Shown: one piece after another, positions 44,724 through 56,196 of the stretch
How positions within the stretch are numbered: the stretch's first letter is position 1
Layout of the letters: every line of letters starts with the position of its first letter
DNA from: Shinisaurus crocodilurus
Taxonomy: Eukaryota; Chordata; Lepidosauria; Squamata; Shinisauridae
Direction of reading: 5' to 3'
Assembly (NCBI GenBank): GCA_021292165.1
Contig: CM037877.1
Location: 300,654,726-300,718,725, forward strand
Length of the DNA stretch: 64,000 bases
Notes under the pieces: model-generated
What the model saw: only the letters and a program-made list of their open reading frames with translations
Database searches by the model: none
Told to the model about the DNA's origin: nothing
Program-made: the position numbers and the translations under genes

Positions 44724-44836
44724 GTGCAATCCTATGCAAGTTTAGACAGGGGGAAAAGGCCTATAACTCCCAGCGTGCCTCTGGGAATTGTAGGCCTTTT
44801 TTTCTGTCTAAACTTGCATAGGATTGCACCTTAGGT
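44724..44836. mobile_element. Palindromic MITE, family with CAATCCTATG ends
   Basis: The left end GGTGCAATCCTATGCAAGTT and right end AACTTGCATAGGATTGCACC are exact reverse complements. Inner arms GGCCTATAACTCCCAG and CTGGGAATTGTAGGCC also pair. Confidence 0.85.
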
Positions 44837-44839
44837 GAA

Positions 44840-46030
44840 TTTATAAAAAACAACAACAACCCAGCAGCACACACACATAAAAGCCACATAAACATTACAA
44901 AGCCAGCTGTTTTCCTCCTCTTTTTAAAACTGTGCAATATTTATCTCTGTGGCGAATTGAAGAAGCCTACTTTATGAAGGGCAAGAGAGAAGCACAACTG
45001 TCGTCTCCTTCCATAGCTTGATGGGCCTTGTGTCTGCTGCTCAGATCTCCCACGGTTGCCTTGAAATCACACTTTTCCTCCTCCCTCAGTTCTCCAAAAC
45101 TAGCCTGAAATTAATAAGAACCATCTCAATATACACTGAACTCATCAAGACAGGCCGGATGCCTCACAAGGCACCTCATTCCTAGAGCATTCTCACCTTA
45201 CCTAGACTATTTGGGAGTGTAGGTTTTTGTGGTTGTTATTGTGTGTTTGTGTGTATATTACAACACAACTAACACAACAGCTACCCTCTTTCAGTGGTTT
45301 TAGGATTTAAACCATGTGAAAACTGAACGATGAATATAAAGATCACCTGCGGAGGCCCCATGTAAAATATGTCCACCTCCCTTCCCCCGATATCCCAGTA
45401 AAACTCTCCATTATGGCCTATTAAATCGCAACAGACAAATTACACAATAGGTGTCTACACAGGTACAGTGTAGTGTGGTGGTGGGTATTGTAGGGCTGTA
45501 GCCCACAATGATTTACCCCAGTAAATATACATCCACTATATCCGCTCGATGAAACAAATGTTCCTTCTATTACACCAGCACCATTTAAATAAAACCCTTT
45601 TTAAACCTCTGCCCCATTGATATTGTCCCCGTTACCCCCTCCTCAACAAATGGCCCTCACCCCTACAGTGGCAAATCTGAAATTATTAATATTTTCTTCA
45701 TGATAACACATTCCCCTCCCCACCCCCCTCTTTTGTGGTCCCTTTTGTGAGGTTTCTCCTACAAATGGAAATTCCTGAGGCGTGTGTGGCAGAAACATAG
45801 GGATACCCCCCCACACACATGCCCATTAATATTGGTGGGCATATTCTGTGGTCAGAGTGTGGCCATGTCAAGTGCTCCTTCTTTCCCTACATCCCAGGTC
45901 TGCTAAAGGCATACTCCATTTTGGTTCTGACAGATTTTCCTCACAGAGAATGTTAGTTCCCCACAAGTCACCTCAGGCTGTGCCAAAGAGGCAGCGGGAA
46001 GGGGGAAAGCTGTGGGGAAACTGAAGCAGC
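44840..46030. other. INCA1 5' intron segment, nothing recognised
   Basis: No gene or clear repeat; apparently unique sequence. Confidence 0.4.
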
Positions 46031-46047
46031 TGGATGTGGGGCAAAAA

Positions 46048-46175
46048 GGCGGGAAAACCTGTTCAGGGCATCTGGATGTAGGGGAAAAGGCGGGAAAATG
46101 AGTAGGGGGAAAAGGCGGGAAAATTAGTAGGGGGAAAAGGCGGGAAAATTAGTAGGGGGGAAAGGTGGGGAAATT
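46048..46175 (+). repeat. 25-bp minisatellite with GGCGGGAAAA motifs
   Basis: GGCGGGAAAA occurs at 46048, 46089, 46114 and 46139. The last three are exactly 25 bases apart in units of the form AGTAGGGGGAAAAGGCGGG with AAAATT; a fifth degenerate unit (AAAGGTGGGGAAATT) follows. The motif matches the E2F consensus in reverse (TTTTCCCGCC). Confidence 0.9.
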
Positions 46176-47238
46176 ATCAGGGACTTCTGTGAGGAAGAGA
46201 AGGAAGTTAAAGGGGTAGCGAGGGGGATGGCAGGTAAAATATTCTGTGAGGGTTTCCAGGGGAGAGATGATGGGGAATGTCTCTGAGGCTGTGGAGCAGG
46301 GGAGGCCAAAACCCTTCTTGGCTCCCCCACTCTCGGCCCTGGAGACGTTCCCCATCTCTTCTTCCCTTTAAGAGACTGAAGGAACAGACTGGGAAGGCAG
46401 CAACGGAGTGGTGCTATAATCAAACGGGGGACATTTTGGGTTGTGGGGTAAGAGAAAGGTGGGGAGACAGGATGGAAGGGAGTTGTGTGAGTAGATAGAT
46501 GATGATGTGAGGCTGAGGAGGAGGGAAAGGGCAGCTGAAGGAAGGGCAAGATGACGGCAGGAGCTGAAGGGGGGGGGAACAAAAGTAGCGGCTGAGGCAG
46601 GGAATATGAGGGCCTGTTGTAGGTGGGTGGGGGGAAATGTAGGGCCCGAGTCGGAAAATATGGGAAAGTGCTGGGGCTGAGGAGAAGTACAAGATTTTGG
46701 GGGGTTGCAGGGAAAAGGGCGGAATTCTGGAATATGTAGGATGAGTTTGGAACAGACTACAGGGTGGTTGTTGCTCCAGCATCTGGAGGAATTACTCTAA
46801 TATTACTAGTTTCAGGTGAGGGGTGACCCGGCAGGGCTCCTCTTCACTCCTTTATGAAGAATTAGGTACATTCACGGAGGGCGGGCATTCTGGAGTCTGT
46901 GTTTGTTCCATTTTCATGAACCTTTTTAGTTAAAAGAGCTGGGCTCTTCTGGGGAGGGAAGGGTCACCTTCCTTTGCAGTTCTCGGCATTGAACTTTGTA
47001 ATTCTAGCAGCTGTTAATCATTCAACTGTAGCACTGAAAATATTATTGTTCAGGATTTGACAGCAGTTACAAGTATTTCCTGATACTGTGGCTCCTTGCA
47101 CAACTGTATTTATTTGTATTATTATTATTATTACATTTTTATCCCACTTTTCCTTTAGGGAGCTCAAGGCAGTGTATATGGTGTTTATCCTCCCAACATT
47201 CCTGTGAGGTCAGTTAGGCTGAGAGAGAGAGAGTGATT

Positions 47239-47568
47239 GGGTTCAGATAACACGATAACCCACACTCAAGGGCTGAGTATGAGTTGAGTGTGGGTTGTCA
47301 CTGAAACGTGTTGTGATTGAGGAAACGTGGGTTATTGTGATGTTGGAACCCAGCCAAGAGAACAAACCCAGGTGAACAACCCAGTTCACAATCCAACAAC
47401 AAACCATGGGTTCTCTTCATGGGTTGTTCTTGGTTAACAACTTGCCATGGCTTGTTAGCACAGCTGGCTTCAGACAACACGAGCATCCATGTTTCAACAA
47501 CAACCCACACTTAACCCATACTCAACAACCATTGAGTGTGGGTGTGGGTTGTTGTGTTGTCTGAACCC
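47239..47568. mobile_element. Foldback DNA element, GGGTTCAGA ends
   Basis: Ends GGGTTCAGATAACACGATAA and GTTGTGTTGTCTGAACCC are inverted; the inside is filled with short inverted ACCCACACT and AGTGTGGGT words. A related piece may lie near 44378-44560. Confidence 0.65.
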
Positions 47569-48361
47569 GGTCAGCGAGTGGCCCAAGGACACTAGGTAGA
47601 TTGGGGTGGGGTAGGATTTGACACTGTCTCTCCCGGATCCTGTGCTGTCTCTGGGTGCCCATGTTGACGTGCTGAACTAGTTGGGCCTTTGGTCTAATCC
47701 AGCAGGGCCGCCGTTATGCTTTTACGCTTTACATTGGATACTTACAGACATATGGAGGGAGGTCCTGCCACCCCTTCCTTCCTGAAAACATTTCCTGGCC
47801 TACACCCAAGATGAATGGCATTTTCCAGCCAGTGCAACCTGCGTCTGGTCCATCTGTTTCCTGCCGGGCTCACCTCTGAAAGGAAACGCAAAGGAGGCTT
47901 TCCTGCCCTCATATAGGAGGCCCTCCCTTCTTCGTGGGCTGTAGTCATTCCCCGGGCTTGGAAATCTTTGCTATCTGTGTCAAACCTTCCCCACAAACCT
48001 CGGTATTCACTTTGTGTGGGACTTGTTGTAGCCAATGATGCCAGAGAGTAGAACTAGTTGTTCTAGTAAGCTGCCTTGAGTGCCAGTTTTTTTGGTAAAA
48101 GGGAGGTAGAAATCAATAAATAAATCAGAGAGAGGAGTCCTAGCCAAGTGGCAGAAAATAATGGATCCATTTCTGCATGGAACAGGTCAGCCCCTGATGG
48201 AAGTATCTGCGCAGTATTAAATCTCCCTTTCGCGTCCTCCTCTTCCTCCGCGGAGCGAAGAGGGCTGTGCAAGTGAGCCGGATGGTGAGATGGGACACGG
48301 GGAGGCCCCGCGCCCCGGGGTGGGGATTCGAACCCGGGTTCCTCCACATCCGAGCCCAGCA

Positions 48362-48504
48362 TGGCTCCTCGGCTTGTCCTGAGCGTGGAAAGCTAAGCAG
48401 GGTCAGGCCTGGTCATTACTTGGATGGGAGACCCCTCCTCTAGTTTCCTGCACTGAGCAGGGGGTTGGACTCGATGGCCTTGCAGGCCCCTTCCAGCTCT
48501 ATGA
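48362..48504 (+). mobile_element. 5S-rRNA-derived SINE with CR1 tail (copy 2)
   Basis: GGAAAGCTAAGCAGGGTCAG (box A region) and ACTTGGATGGGAGACC (box C) of 5S rRNA are intact at 48387-48433. The sequence then passes directly into the CR1 3' end: GTTTCCTGCACTGAGCAGGG, GACTCGATGGCCTTGCAGGC. A diverged tRNA SINE piece (reverse, B box GGATTCGAACCCGGGTTC) lies just upstream. Confidence 0.85.
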
Positions 48505-48519
48505 ATGCTGTGACTCCAT

Positions 48520-49130
48520 CTGCTCTGCAGCTCCTCCGCGGCACCACCGCTGATCCCCATGGCACGAAAGGGGGAGCAAGTCACTGGGGCACCCCCGCTC
48601 TGCTCTGCTCGTGTCCAAGGCGCACGGCGCTGGGCGGCTTGCGGAGGGGCTGCGGGCCAGTGGCGGAGGCCCTGCTTGGCCCGCAGAAGGGCCCTGGCCC
48701 AACGATCCCCGGCAACGCTTCCTAGTCAAAAGGACCAGGCAGCGGGTGGGGAGGGGGGGGGAGAGACCCCCTCTCCCCCTCTGTGCCTGAGACGGGCCCA
48801 GCCCCAGAGAGTGGGCCACGGGCGGCTGCCTGTCCCAGCGGGCCGTCCGGGGCTGGAGGGACAAAGCGTCCCTGACCTGGTCTAAGGCCGCTTCCTACGT
48901 GCTTTGCTCCTCCCGCGGAGAGGCCACGCGAGCAGCACAGAAGTTAACACGGGGACAGACCCGTCGCTTTGGAAAGCCAGGGAGGGGCCTTCCCCCCCCC
49001 CCCACGCAGCAGTACGAATGGCGCCCAGCAGGTGGAGCCCTAGACGGACCCACACCGGGAGCGCGACAGGCAGCCCGACCCACCGACCGGCCTCCCTTCC
49101 CAAGCCCCTTCCGGGGTTTATTGTACTTTT
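48520..49130. other. GC-rich segment, nature unknown
   Basis: CpG-rich sequence with open frames on both strands and no recognised protein. It could hold a non-coding or start exon of INCA1, but no splice signal decides this. Confidence 0.35.
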
Positions 49131-49611
49131 CCATGCCGCACAATAGTGGGCTCAGTTACGGCAGAATTCCCGCCCCCGCCCCCTCCGGTTTTGGCACGTC
49201 TCTTTGGCAGCGTTGCCTGGAATAAAAGCTGCGAAGCAATCAAAGTGGGGAAATGAACCATTTTGTTAAAAAGCACCCCCCCCTCGCCTTCCCTATTTAT
49301 CCAGTTCACTTCGCCATAAACATTCACAATAGGCGTGGGAGGTAAACACACACACAAACCACGGAAAGAGCAGGGCAGCTTCTCCTTAATGAACGTGACG
49401 TTTTGGTTGGTCCTCAATAAAGATGCTGCCCTGCTCGGGATTCTGAATGCGGATGCCTTTATGCTCCTCCCGCCGCCCATCTTTATAGGCACAAAAATGG
49501 AAGCGTTAGTGTAAAATAGTCTTAAAATAGTTGTTTGTTATTATGCCCCTAAAACCATCAGGCCTCACCCCCCGCCCCTGGAGCCCCATCCGGAGGTCAC
49601 AGAATCATTTA

Positions 49612-49685
49612 TTATTTATTTATTTAACAGGTACATTTTTATACCGCCCAATAGCCGAAGCTCTCTGGGCGGTTTACAACAGTTA
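49612..49685 (-). mobile_element. Retroposon 3' tail, reverse
   Basis: TTTTTATACCGCCCAATAGC with GCTCTCTGGGCGGTTTACAA, reverse of the tail at 10500. Confidence 0.75.
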
Positions 49686-49734
49686 AAACAATAAAATACA
49701 ATATAAAATATACAATTTAAAACATAGAAGAGTA

Positions 49735-49825
49735 CAGTTGGAATCATAGAAGATACAGTTGGAAGGGAGGGGCCCGTAAGGCCATCGAGACCAGCCCCCC
49801 TGCTCAATGCAGGAGGAATCCAGGC
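49735..49825 (-). mobile_element. CR1 3' end, reverse, damaged
   Basis: GGAATCATAGAAGATACAGT, GGCCATCGAGACCAGCCCCC and CTCAATGCAGG mark a CR1 3' end. Half of a hAT-type MITE follows at about 49845-49930. Confidence 0.75.
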
Positions 49826-49969
49826 CATCTGGCCGGGACATACTGGGCGTTGTAGGCTGGCTGGGAAGGCTGGCGTTGCAGTCCCACTCCCAACACATCT
49901 GGAGGGCACCAGGTTGGGGAAGGCTGGCCTGAAGACATCAATAAAATAGAAAAGAAAACGAAGCGACTA

Positions 49970-51000
49970 CCCCCGTTTCTGCGCCCGGGCGAGAGCCTGC
50001 GCGCCTTCCGCGCATCGCACTGCGCTCGGCCGGCCGGCGGGGAGGCGGCGCGCAAGGCCCGCGGCCGGGGGGGGGGCATCCAGGCGGCGAGCGCCTCCCC
50101 GCTTTGTCCCGCTCGCGCGCCCCGCAGCGCGCAAGGGAGGGCGCGTTGCCCTTTTAAGAGCTCCCCGCCGCCCAGGGAGGGGCCGGGAAACTTTTCCCGT
50201 CTCGCGACATTCCCCAGCCCGCCCCCCCCCCGCCCTCTCCCTCGTGCTCCTCCCCGCGTCGCCTTTGCCCTGCCCGGCGGGCGCCGGCAACCGCGGCGGA
50301 GGCTGCTGCTCCCCCTCGCCACCCTCGCGGGCCGGGGAGGTCGCCCCCCCGGCCCCCGCGCCCTCCTGCCCCCCCCCCGCCCCGGCCTGCCCCAAGAACC
50401 CTCCCTGCCCGGCCATGATTCAGCAGCGCCCCCAGCCCTAAGTCTGGGCGGCTCGCTTCGGGGCCGGAGAGAGAAGGCGGCGTCCGGCGTCCCAGCGCGC
50501 GCCGGGGACCGTGCGCCTTGGAGGGCCCCCTGCTCGGGACGGTGAGCGCGTGGGCAGCGGGGCGAAGCGAGGCGAGGCGACGAGGGCGGGAGGGCGGGCA
50601 GCGCCTTGCTCCGGAATGCCGGCGGAGGCGGCGGATCGGGGGTCAGGGCGGCGGGGACCTGCGCCGGCCCGGGCGCGCTCCTGCTGCTCGCCAAGTGGAG
50701 CTCTGTGCGCTTGGACAGCGGCTCGCTTGCTCGCCCGCCCGCCCGCAGGGGGGGGCAGGGGGCGTCTTGTGGCAGCACCCCCTAAAGACAAACATGGATG
50801 GTGGCAGAAGCTGCCCCGGGCAGGAGGACGGAGCGGGGGGGGGGGCTGAGCTGGGCTGCGAAGACCCGGCCGCTTTGCCTTGGCCGCGCGCTGCTCGTCT
50901 GAAGTTTTCAGGCGCAGGACGTGCGGAGGGGGGGCGGCGGCCGCGGCCTCTGATTTTGCTCGCCCGTCCTGCCCTTTTAAGATGCGGGGCGGGTGCGTCT
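49970..51000. promoter_or_regulatory. CpG island, predicted divergent INCA1/KIF1C promoter
   Basis: About 1 kb of very GC- and CpG-rich DNA, with blocks such as CCGCGGCGGAGG near 50290. On the plus strand a strong donor, GACG|GTGAGC, at 50541/50542 would end a non-coding first exon. In mammals KIF1C (plus here) and INCA1 (minus here) start back to back from one such region. No KIF1C protein sequence is seen, so the assignment is from synteny. Confidence 0.6.
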
Positions 51001-51332
51001 TTCTCCAGTATAAGAGAGAAACCGGAGTCAGGTTAAGCGGCTGGGTAGCAACTTTGTTTCTGGGGGATTCGGAGGATGACTTTTGCCCACGCTTGGAATC
51101 TGGACTAATTGCTAAAGTTGAGTGGATTGGATTTTTCCTCCCCCCCCCCCCCCCGCATGTGACCTGGCTCACTTGCTTAAGTTGTCTGCTTTTGGCACAC
51201 TCTGGGACTGAATCATGTCAGAACAACACTAACAGATTTATTCTGGTGGAAGTTTTTGTGAACTAGTAGAGCCTGCTTTCTTATATGCATGAAGTGAAGT
51301 GTTATCTCCAGTTGGTAGATAGATGGATATAG

Positions 51333-51370
<38 letters not shown>

Positions 51371-51683
51371 GATCTTTTGATGGGGGCAGGCAGGTAAATG
51401 TTCATGCCTTGCTATAGGAGGCTGGGCTTTAAGGGCCACTTGGCCTGTGTTTCTGATAACACCGTCCCGCACATGGAGGAGACGGTTTAATGAACTCTAT
51501 AACAGATCAAGGTCCCAATACCATTCCACACCCCAGTCATTCCCAGAAATATCCTAACTGCTAGGATGAACGCCAGAAGGCCATATCTGACACCTACCTC
51601 TGGTGCTGACCCACCCACCCCCACTTCTTAAAATCCGCAGTAGCATGATTCTGGGATCTACTGAAGTTGGACAGAATAGACAG
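51001..51683. other. Flank of CpG island, no gene recognised
   Basis: Contains a C run at 51139-51155 and (TG)n at 51337-51367. No exon recognised. Confidence 0.45.
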
Positions 51684-51859
51684 GCCTGTGGCTCACGCTG
51701 GCTCAGCTTGTCTGAGCGTGGAAAGCTAAGCAGGGTCAGGCCTGGTTATTACTTGGATGGGAGACCCTTCTCTAGTTTCAGGCATTGAGCAGGGGATTGG
51801 ACTCGATGGCCTTGCAGGCCCCTTCCAACTCTTATGATCTATGAAATCTATGAATCTAT
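51684..51859 (+). mobile_element. 5S-rRNA-derived SINE with CR1 tail (copy 3, best preserved)
   Basis: The 5' end GCCTGTGGCTCACGCTGGCT corresponds loosely to the start of 5S rRNA. GGAAAGCTAAGCAGGGTCAG, GCCTGGTTATTACTTGGATG and GGAGACC are nearly identical to 5S rRNA and keep boxes A and C. The CR1 tail follows, ending in repeated ATGATCTATG/AATCTATG units. About 175 bases in all. Confidence 0.88.
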
Positions 51860-54263
51860 GGTGGAAGCAAAGGGGGGTGCGGGTGGTGTGGTTGGTTCCC
51901 TGTCATCACTGCGCATCTGAGAAGGGCGAGTGGAGTGGGAATTGGGAGCATAAAAGAGAGATCCCTTGTTGTCACTCTCCTAAAAATAACTCCTGACTTC
52001 TCCTTCATGTGTGATGTGATGAATACACAGAAACATTCCCGTGCTGGGGTGCAGAGGGTTCTTTGGTTCTTTAACTCAGTGGCAGACTTGTGTCTTGAAG
52101 GACATGCTGTTACGTTCTCCACCTGGGAATACAAAATGCGTAAAATGATACCTCTCCTTTGGCTCAGCCTAGATGGATGAAGGTGTATGCAGATTTCTTT
52201 GAGTCACCCAGAACTCTTCTTCATCGGGTAACACACACAGCAGGCAGTGCAAGCAGCTGAAAACATTTCCGTGGCTGAACATGGATGGTTTCCACACACT
52301 TGTTAGCAAGGTAATGGAGGCCGCAGTGCCTGGTGGGTTACGGCTCAGTGCCGTGGGAAGTTTACGGGTTCATGTGGAACAAAGATCAGGGTTTTTCTGA
52401 TGTGTGATCAAGGTGAGTGCTAGACGCTTGGACGTTCTCTTCCTATCCTCACAAAGTGCAATTTAAAATAAAGTTATAGACAAAGTCAGGCTGAGAGAGG
52501 CTGGGGCTGCCTGTCCAGTTCACAGTCAGTTGCCGTTTGGGGGAAAGGTGAGAGGACCAACAGGGGAGATACAGGATTGCTAAATTCTAGGGAAATTGAC
52601 ATCCTCCTGAATTTTTCTGTTTCTAGCAAAGATCATGTAGATTCATTTTGTTCCATCTGTACCAAGATGAAGGGATCTCTTCTGGTGCCTCATTTCTGGT
52701 ACATTGGAGCTGGGAAGGTTTCTCCCCACTCCCACCCGCTTGTATGGTCTTGTTTCTCTCCCCACCCATGTTCCTGGGGCATGAGGGACTGTGGTGACTA
52801 AGGACAGGATGTTAGATTTTGTGAGATTGTTCTTTCCTCAGCTTTTTTTTTTTTTTTTAATGGATGGTGACCCTGAGTTATTGTTTCTTTGGGCTCCCCC
52901 CCCCCCACATCATGTGGCTTGGCTTACTTGCCTGACCTGTCTGCAGCTCCTTGTTCTGTTTAAGCAGCCCTTGCAGGGCATGCACTTTTGCTTGCTGCAT
53001 GTGCTGTTGTCTGATCTGCTTGGGCAGGCCTGTGGGGGTGGAGTGGTGAGGAGAATGGCTGGCCCTGACTGGACTCCGTGGCCATTTGCTTGGACCTTGT
53101 GTGTGATTCTGCCCAAGGAGGGACAGCAGCGCTCGTCTCTGGCTTGCCGTGATGTCTGGGGAAAGCCCACACGCCCCGTGTTCTGCATGTTACAGCTTTT
53201 AAATAGTCCGGAGCGCCGCAACTCGTCCCGCCTCCCGCGGTCACTGCATTTTCAGCATGAGGTCAGACCCCTCTTTTCTTCAGGTTTCCCCATTTGCTTT
53301 GGTGTGTGTGTGTGTGTGTGTGTGTGTGATCACCTCGTGTTTTCCCATCTGCCTTGGCCTGTTTAAGCAGAAGCCCTCCTGATCCCTTCTCTCATGACTG
53401 CTCTTTGAGGTCCAGCAGCTGATCAAATATCTCCCACGTTGCCAGAAGGCCTCTAGACAGACCAGAGACTGTAATGCCCCAGCATAAAACTTTGCTGAAG
53501 TGGGAACTTGCCTGCTTCGCCACGCTGCTGTTTATGTTCCCTGCAAAAGTAACAGCAAGTTTAATCGTGATGAGACAGGGGTTGCTCCCTGTCACTGCCC
53601 GTAGTTTGACTTGCCAGTATTGGGCTGCAGTGGGTGGGGCACTTCAGCGTGGCAACTTTGCTGGGTTTGCTGCTGGGCTGGGAGAGGGGAGGGAGGCAGA
53701 AGTGGTCCCTGCCTGCCTGCCTGCCGTGGGAGGAAGGGTCATTGGCCCAAGGCAGAGCTTTGGCTCATACAGCTTAGTGCAGTTCAGTATGTGAAATACC
53801 GTCCTCCCCCCCTTCTCACTAGGCCCCACTGCCTTGCAATCCCTTCGCCTCCAAAGTTCCCTTTTGTTTGTCTATTATTCCTTCCAACACCATATCGCCC
53901 CTTCCGTCTCTACTGTGTGAAGTTTCCTCCCTGTCCGTATTGGCCCCTTCATTCTTCACCGCCCTGCAGTTTTTGCGGCCAACCAGCCACCCTTCCCTCG
54001 CTGCATCTCAGCCCTCTGACTGCACTCTCCCGTTGTTTCCTGTTGTTGCTGTCCTACATCTGGGTATCTTGTGTTTCAAGTGAGTCCTCTTCCCAAGCCT
54101 CAATTTCCCTGCATCTGACCAAGAATGGACCGGGTTCTGTAAATGCCTAATATGGCTAGAGGGAAAGATCCAGCGGCCTCACCCCTCACCCTGGTGTGGC
54201 GCCTTGACAGAGTTCAGAGCAGTTCCTTGGGAAAGAGTGGCAGCCTGTGGATATGCACAGCCT
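51860..54263. other. Probable KIF1C 5' intron, no gene recognised
   Basis: T run at 52842-52858, C run at 52898-52908, (TG)n at 53300-53327. No kinesin motor sequence was found on the plus strand. Confidence 0.45.
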
Positions 54264-55130
54264 ACGGCTAGAGCATAAGAAAGCTGTGTTGGATCAGATC
54301 AGAAAGCTGGTACATCATTCTCTTTCCCACAGTGGTCAGTCAGATGCCTCTTGGGAAGCCCACAAGCAAGATATGAGCACAGTATCATCCCCCACCATTC
54401 ATGTTCCTGAGTGACTGGTCCTGAGAGGCACGCTGCCTCTGATATTGGAGGCAACATGTAGCCGCCATGACTAGTAGCCATTGATAGCCTTTGCCTCTAA
54501 TCCCTTTTTAGAGCCATCCTAGTGGCAACCTTCAAAGTCAATTCCATAGTTTAACTATGCGCTGTGTGAAGGAGGACTTCATTTTATCTAACCTGAATCT
54601 CCCACCATTCAGCTTCATGGAATGACTCTCGGTTCTACTGTTATGAGAGAGGGGGGAAACTATTTTGCCTTCACTTTGTCCACATCATGCATAATTTTAT
54701 ACATGTCTAACGTTTCCCCCCTTACTCACCTTTTCCTAAGCTAATGAGTCCCAAACACTATAACTTTTCCACACAGGGGAGTTGCTGCAGCCCCTTGAAT
54801 ATGGTGGTTGCTCTTTTCTGCACCTTCTCCAGCTCTGCAATATACAGTCATGCCTTGGATTGAGAGCATAATTCGTTCCGGAAACGTGCTTGTAATCCAA
54901 AACACTCTTACCGGTATATCAAAACGAAATCCCCCCAAAAAATGTGTACAGAGATTTTTAATTTAAGCTGTACTACAGTACTTGTATTGCAAGACGTCGC
55001 TTGTATATCAAGTAAAAAAATAAAAAAATAAAAATTTAAAAATTTGCTTGTCTTGCAAAATGCTCTCAAACCAAGTTACTTGCAATCCAAGGTATTACTG
55101 TACTTTTTGAGCTTGTGCTCACAATTCTAT
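54264..55130 (-). mobile_element. CR1/L3-like LINE 3' part, interrupted by Tigger-like element
   Basis: On the minus strand the damaged ORF2 end and the 3' UTR are present (plus-strand landmarks CATGCATAATTTTATACATG near 54684, GAGGCACGCTGCCTCTGATA near 54425). The upstream part is split by a DNA transposon at 54845-55100. Confidence 0.72.
54845..55100 (-). mobile_element. Tigger-like MITE with TA target duplication (reverse copy)
   Basis: The ends CAGTCATGCCTTGGATTGAG and TGCAATCCAAGGTATTACTG are flanked by TA (54843-54844, 55101-55102). It matches the reverse complement of 37285-37566, with an A-rich expansion near 55013-55040. Confidence 0.87.
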
Positions 55131-55799
55131 CTAGGAAAAGATAACTTGTGAATCTCCAGAGATCGCTTGGCTTTTTGGATGCCTTTCAAGCACGTTCTTC
55201 CTTTTTTCTCTCTCTCTCTGTGTATAAATACTGGGTGTGCCGTGTTCTGTGTGCACGCACTGTGAACACGACAGCCACCTGGTGTTCTGGCCATTGGTTC
55301 TTGCCGCAGCCGCCTCCTCGATCCTTTCTCTCCCCCTTTGCATTTGCTACAGCCTGTTCGTGGGTCTCCTGCTTGGTCTGTGGCATTGCAAACTCCTTGG
55401 GTTTATTTTTCATTTTCAGCTTGATAAAGGAGAGGGATAAAGGATGTCTTCCTCATCTACTCACCCTCCCTCCCTTTCTTGTTTGTTTTTGCTTTTCCCC
55501 TTTGCTCCATCAAACTGAGATAAAATGTGGGTGTGCTCCCTCTACTTCCCTGGCTTATCCGCAGCGGCCTTTGGCATCCACTCCTTCCTGTAACCAGAAG
55601 TGATGGTCAGTGAAATTTCTCAGTGGGCTTGGAACCTAATGGATTTCCCCCACATCTTGGTAGTCCATTAAGCATCAACTGATGGTTCAAATGTAGGCCG
55701 GGGTCTGCTTGTTTTGTGTTCGTTCCTTCAGTAGCTACCTGAACCTCGGCATGCTCATTCTGAGACAGATGGGCAGCCGTAGATTCGTTGGCGGCTTGG
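55131..55799. other. Probable KIF1C 5' intron segment, nothing recognised
   Basis: No gene or clear repeat seen. Confidence 0.4.
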
Positions 55800-56010
55800 A
55801 TGGGGCATGGGGCGCTGCCTTAGACCGAGTCAGGCCCTGGGCCCGTCTAGCCCAGTCTTGTCGACACTGACTGGCAGCCGCGGCTCTCCAGGGTTGCAGG
55901 CAGGATTCTTTCCTAACCCTGCCTGGAGCTGCTGCTGGGGATTGAACCCGGGACCTTCTGCATGCGAAGCGGGGGCTCTGCAACTGAGCTGTGGGGCTTT
56001 CTCCCCAGTA
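55800..56010 (-). mobile_element. tRNA-Ala-like SINE, reverse
   Basis: On the minus strand it begins with a tRNA-like head (GCCCCACAGCTCAGTTGCAG), an anticodon-arm region with CTTCGCATGCAGAAGGTCCC and the B box GGTTCAATCCC. The body ends with CTAGACGGGCCCAGGGCCTG and CGGTCTAAGGCAGCGCCCCA. The head is closest to tRNA-Ala. Confidence 0.82.
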
Positions 56011-56039
56011 AAGTGATGTGAAGGGATCTTTAAGTAGCC

Positions 56040-56196
56040 GTGTATTTTATCAGATAGATATGTTTTAATCCAATGCCTCTGTTTATATCTCTGTTATATG
56101 TTATGGTTTGTTTTTAACTGTTGTTAGCTGCCCTGAGTGGTGTGCATCCAGAAGTGCAGGACATAAATTTTTGTGTAAGTAAGTAAATAAATAAAT
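56040..56196 (+). mobile_element. LINE-type 3' tail
   Basis: GTTAGCTGCCCTGAGTGGTG and CAGGACATAAATTTTTGTG, then an AAATAAATAAAT tail, which is the insertion site of the next element. Confidence 0.6.

Noticed and set aside
46124..46582. 152-codon Pro/Ser-rich minus-strand frame
   Set aside because: Arises from purine-rich plus-strand DNA next to the minisatellite; no protein features.
49804..51172. Long frames in the CpG island at 49.8-51.2 kb
   Set aside because: Same composition effect; one even runs into a MITE and a CR1 tail. No KIF1C sequence in any.
48387..51770. 5S rRNA genes
   Set aside because: Only the central part of 5S rRNA is conserved and it is joined to a CR1 tail, so these are SINE copies.
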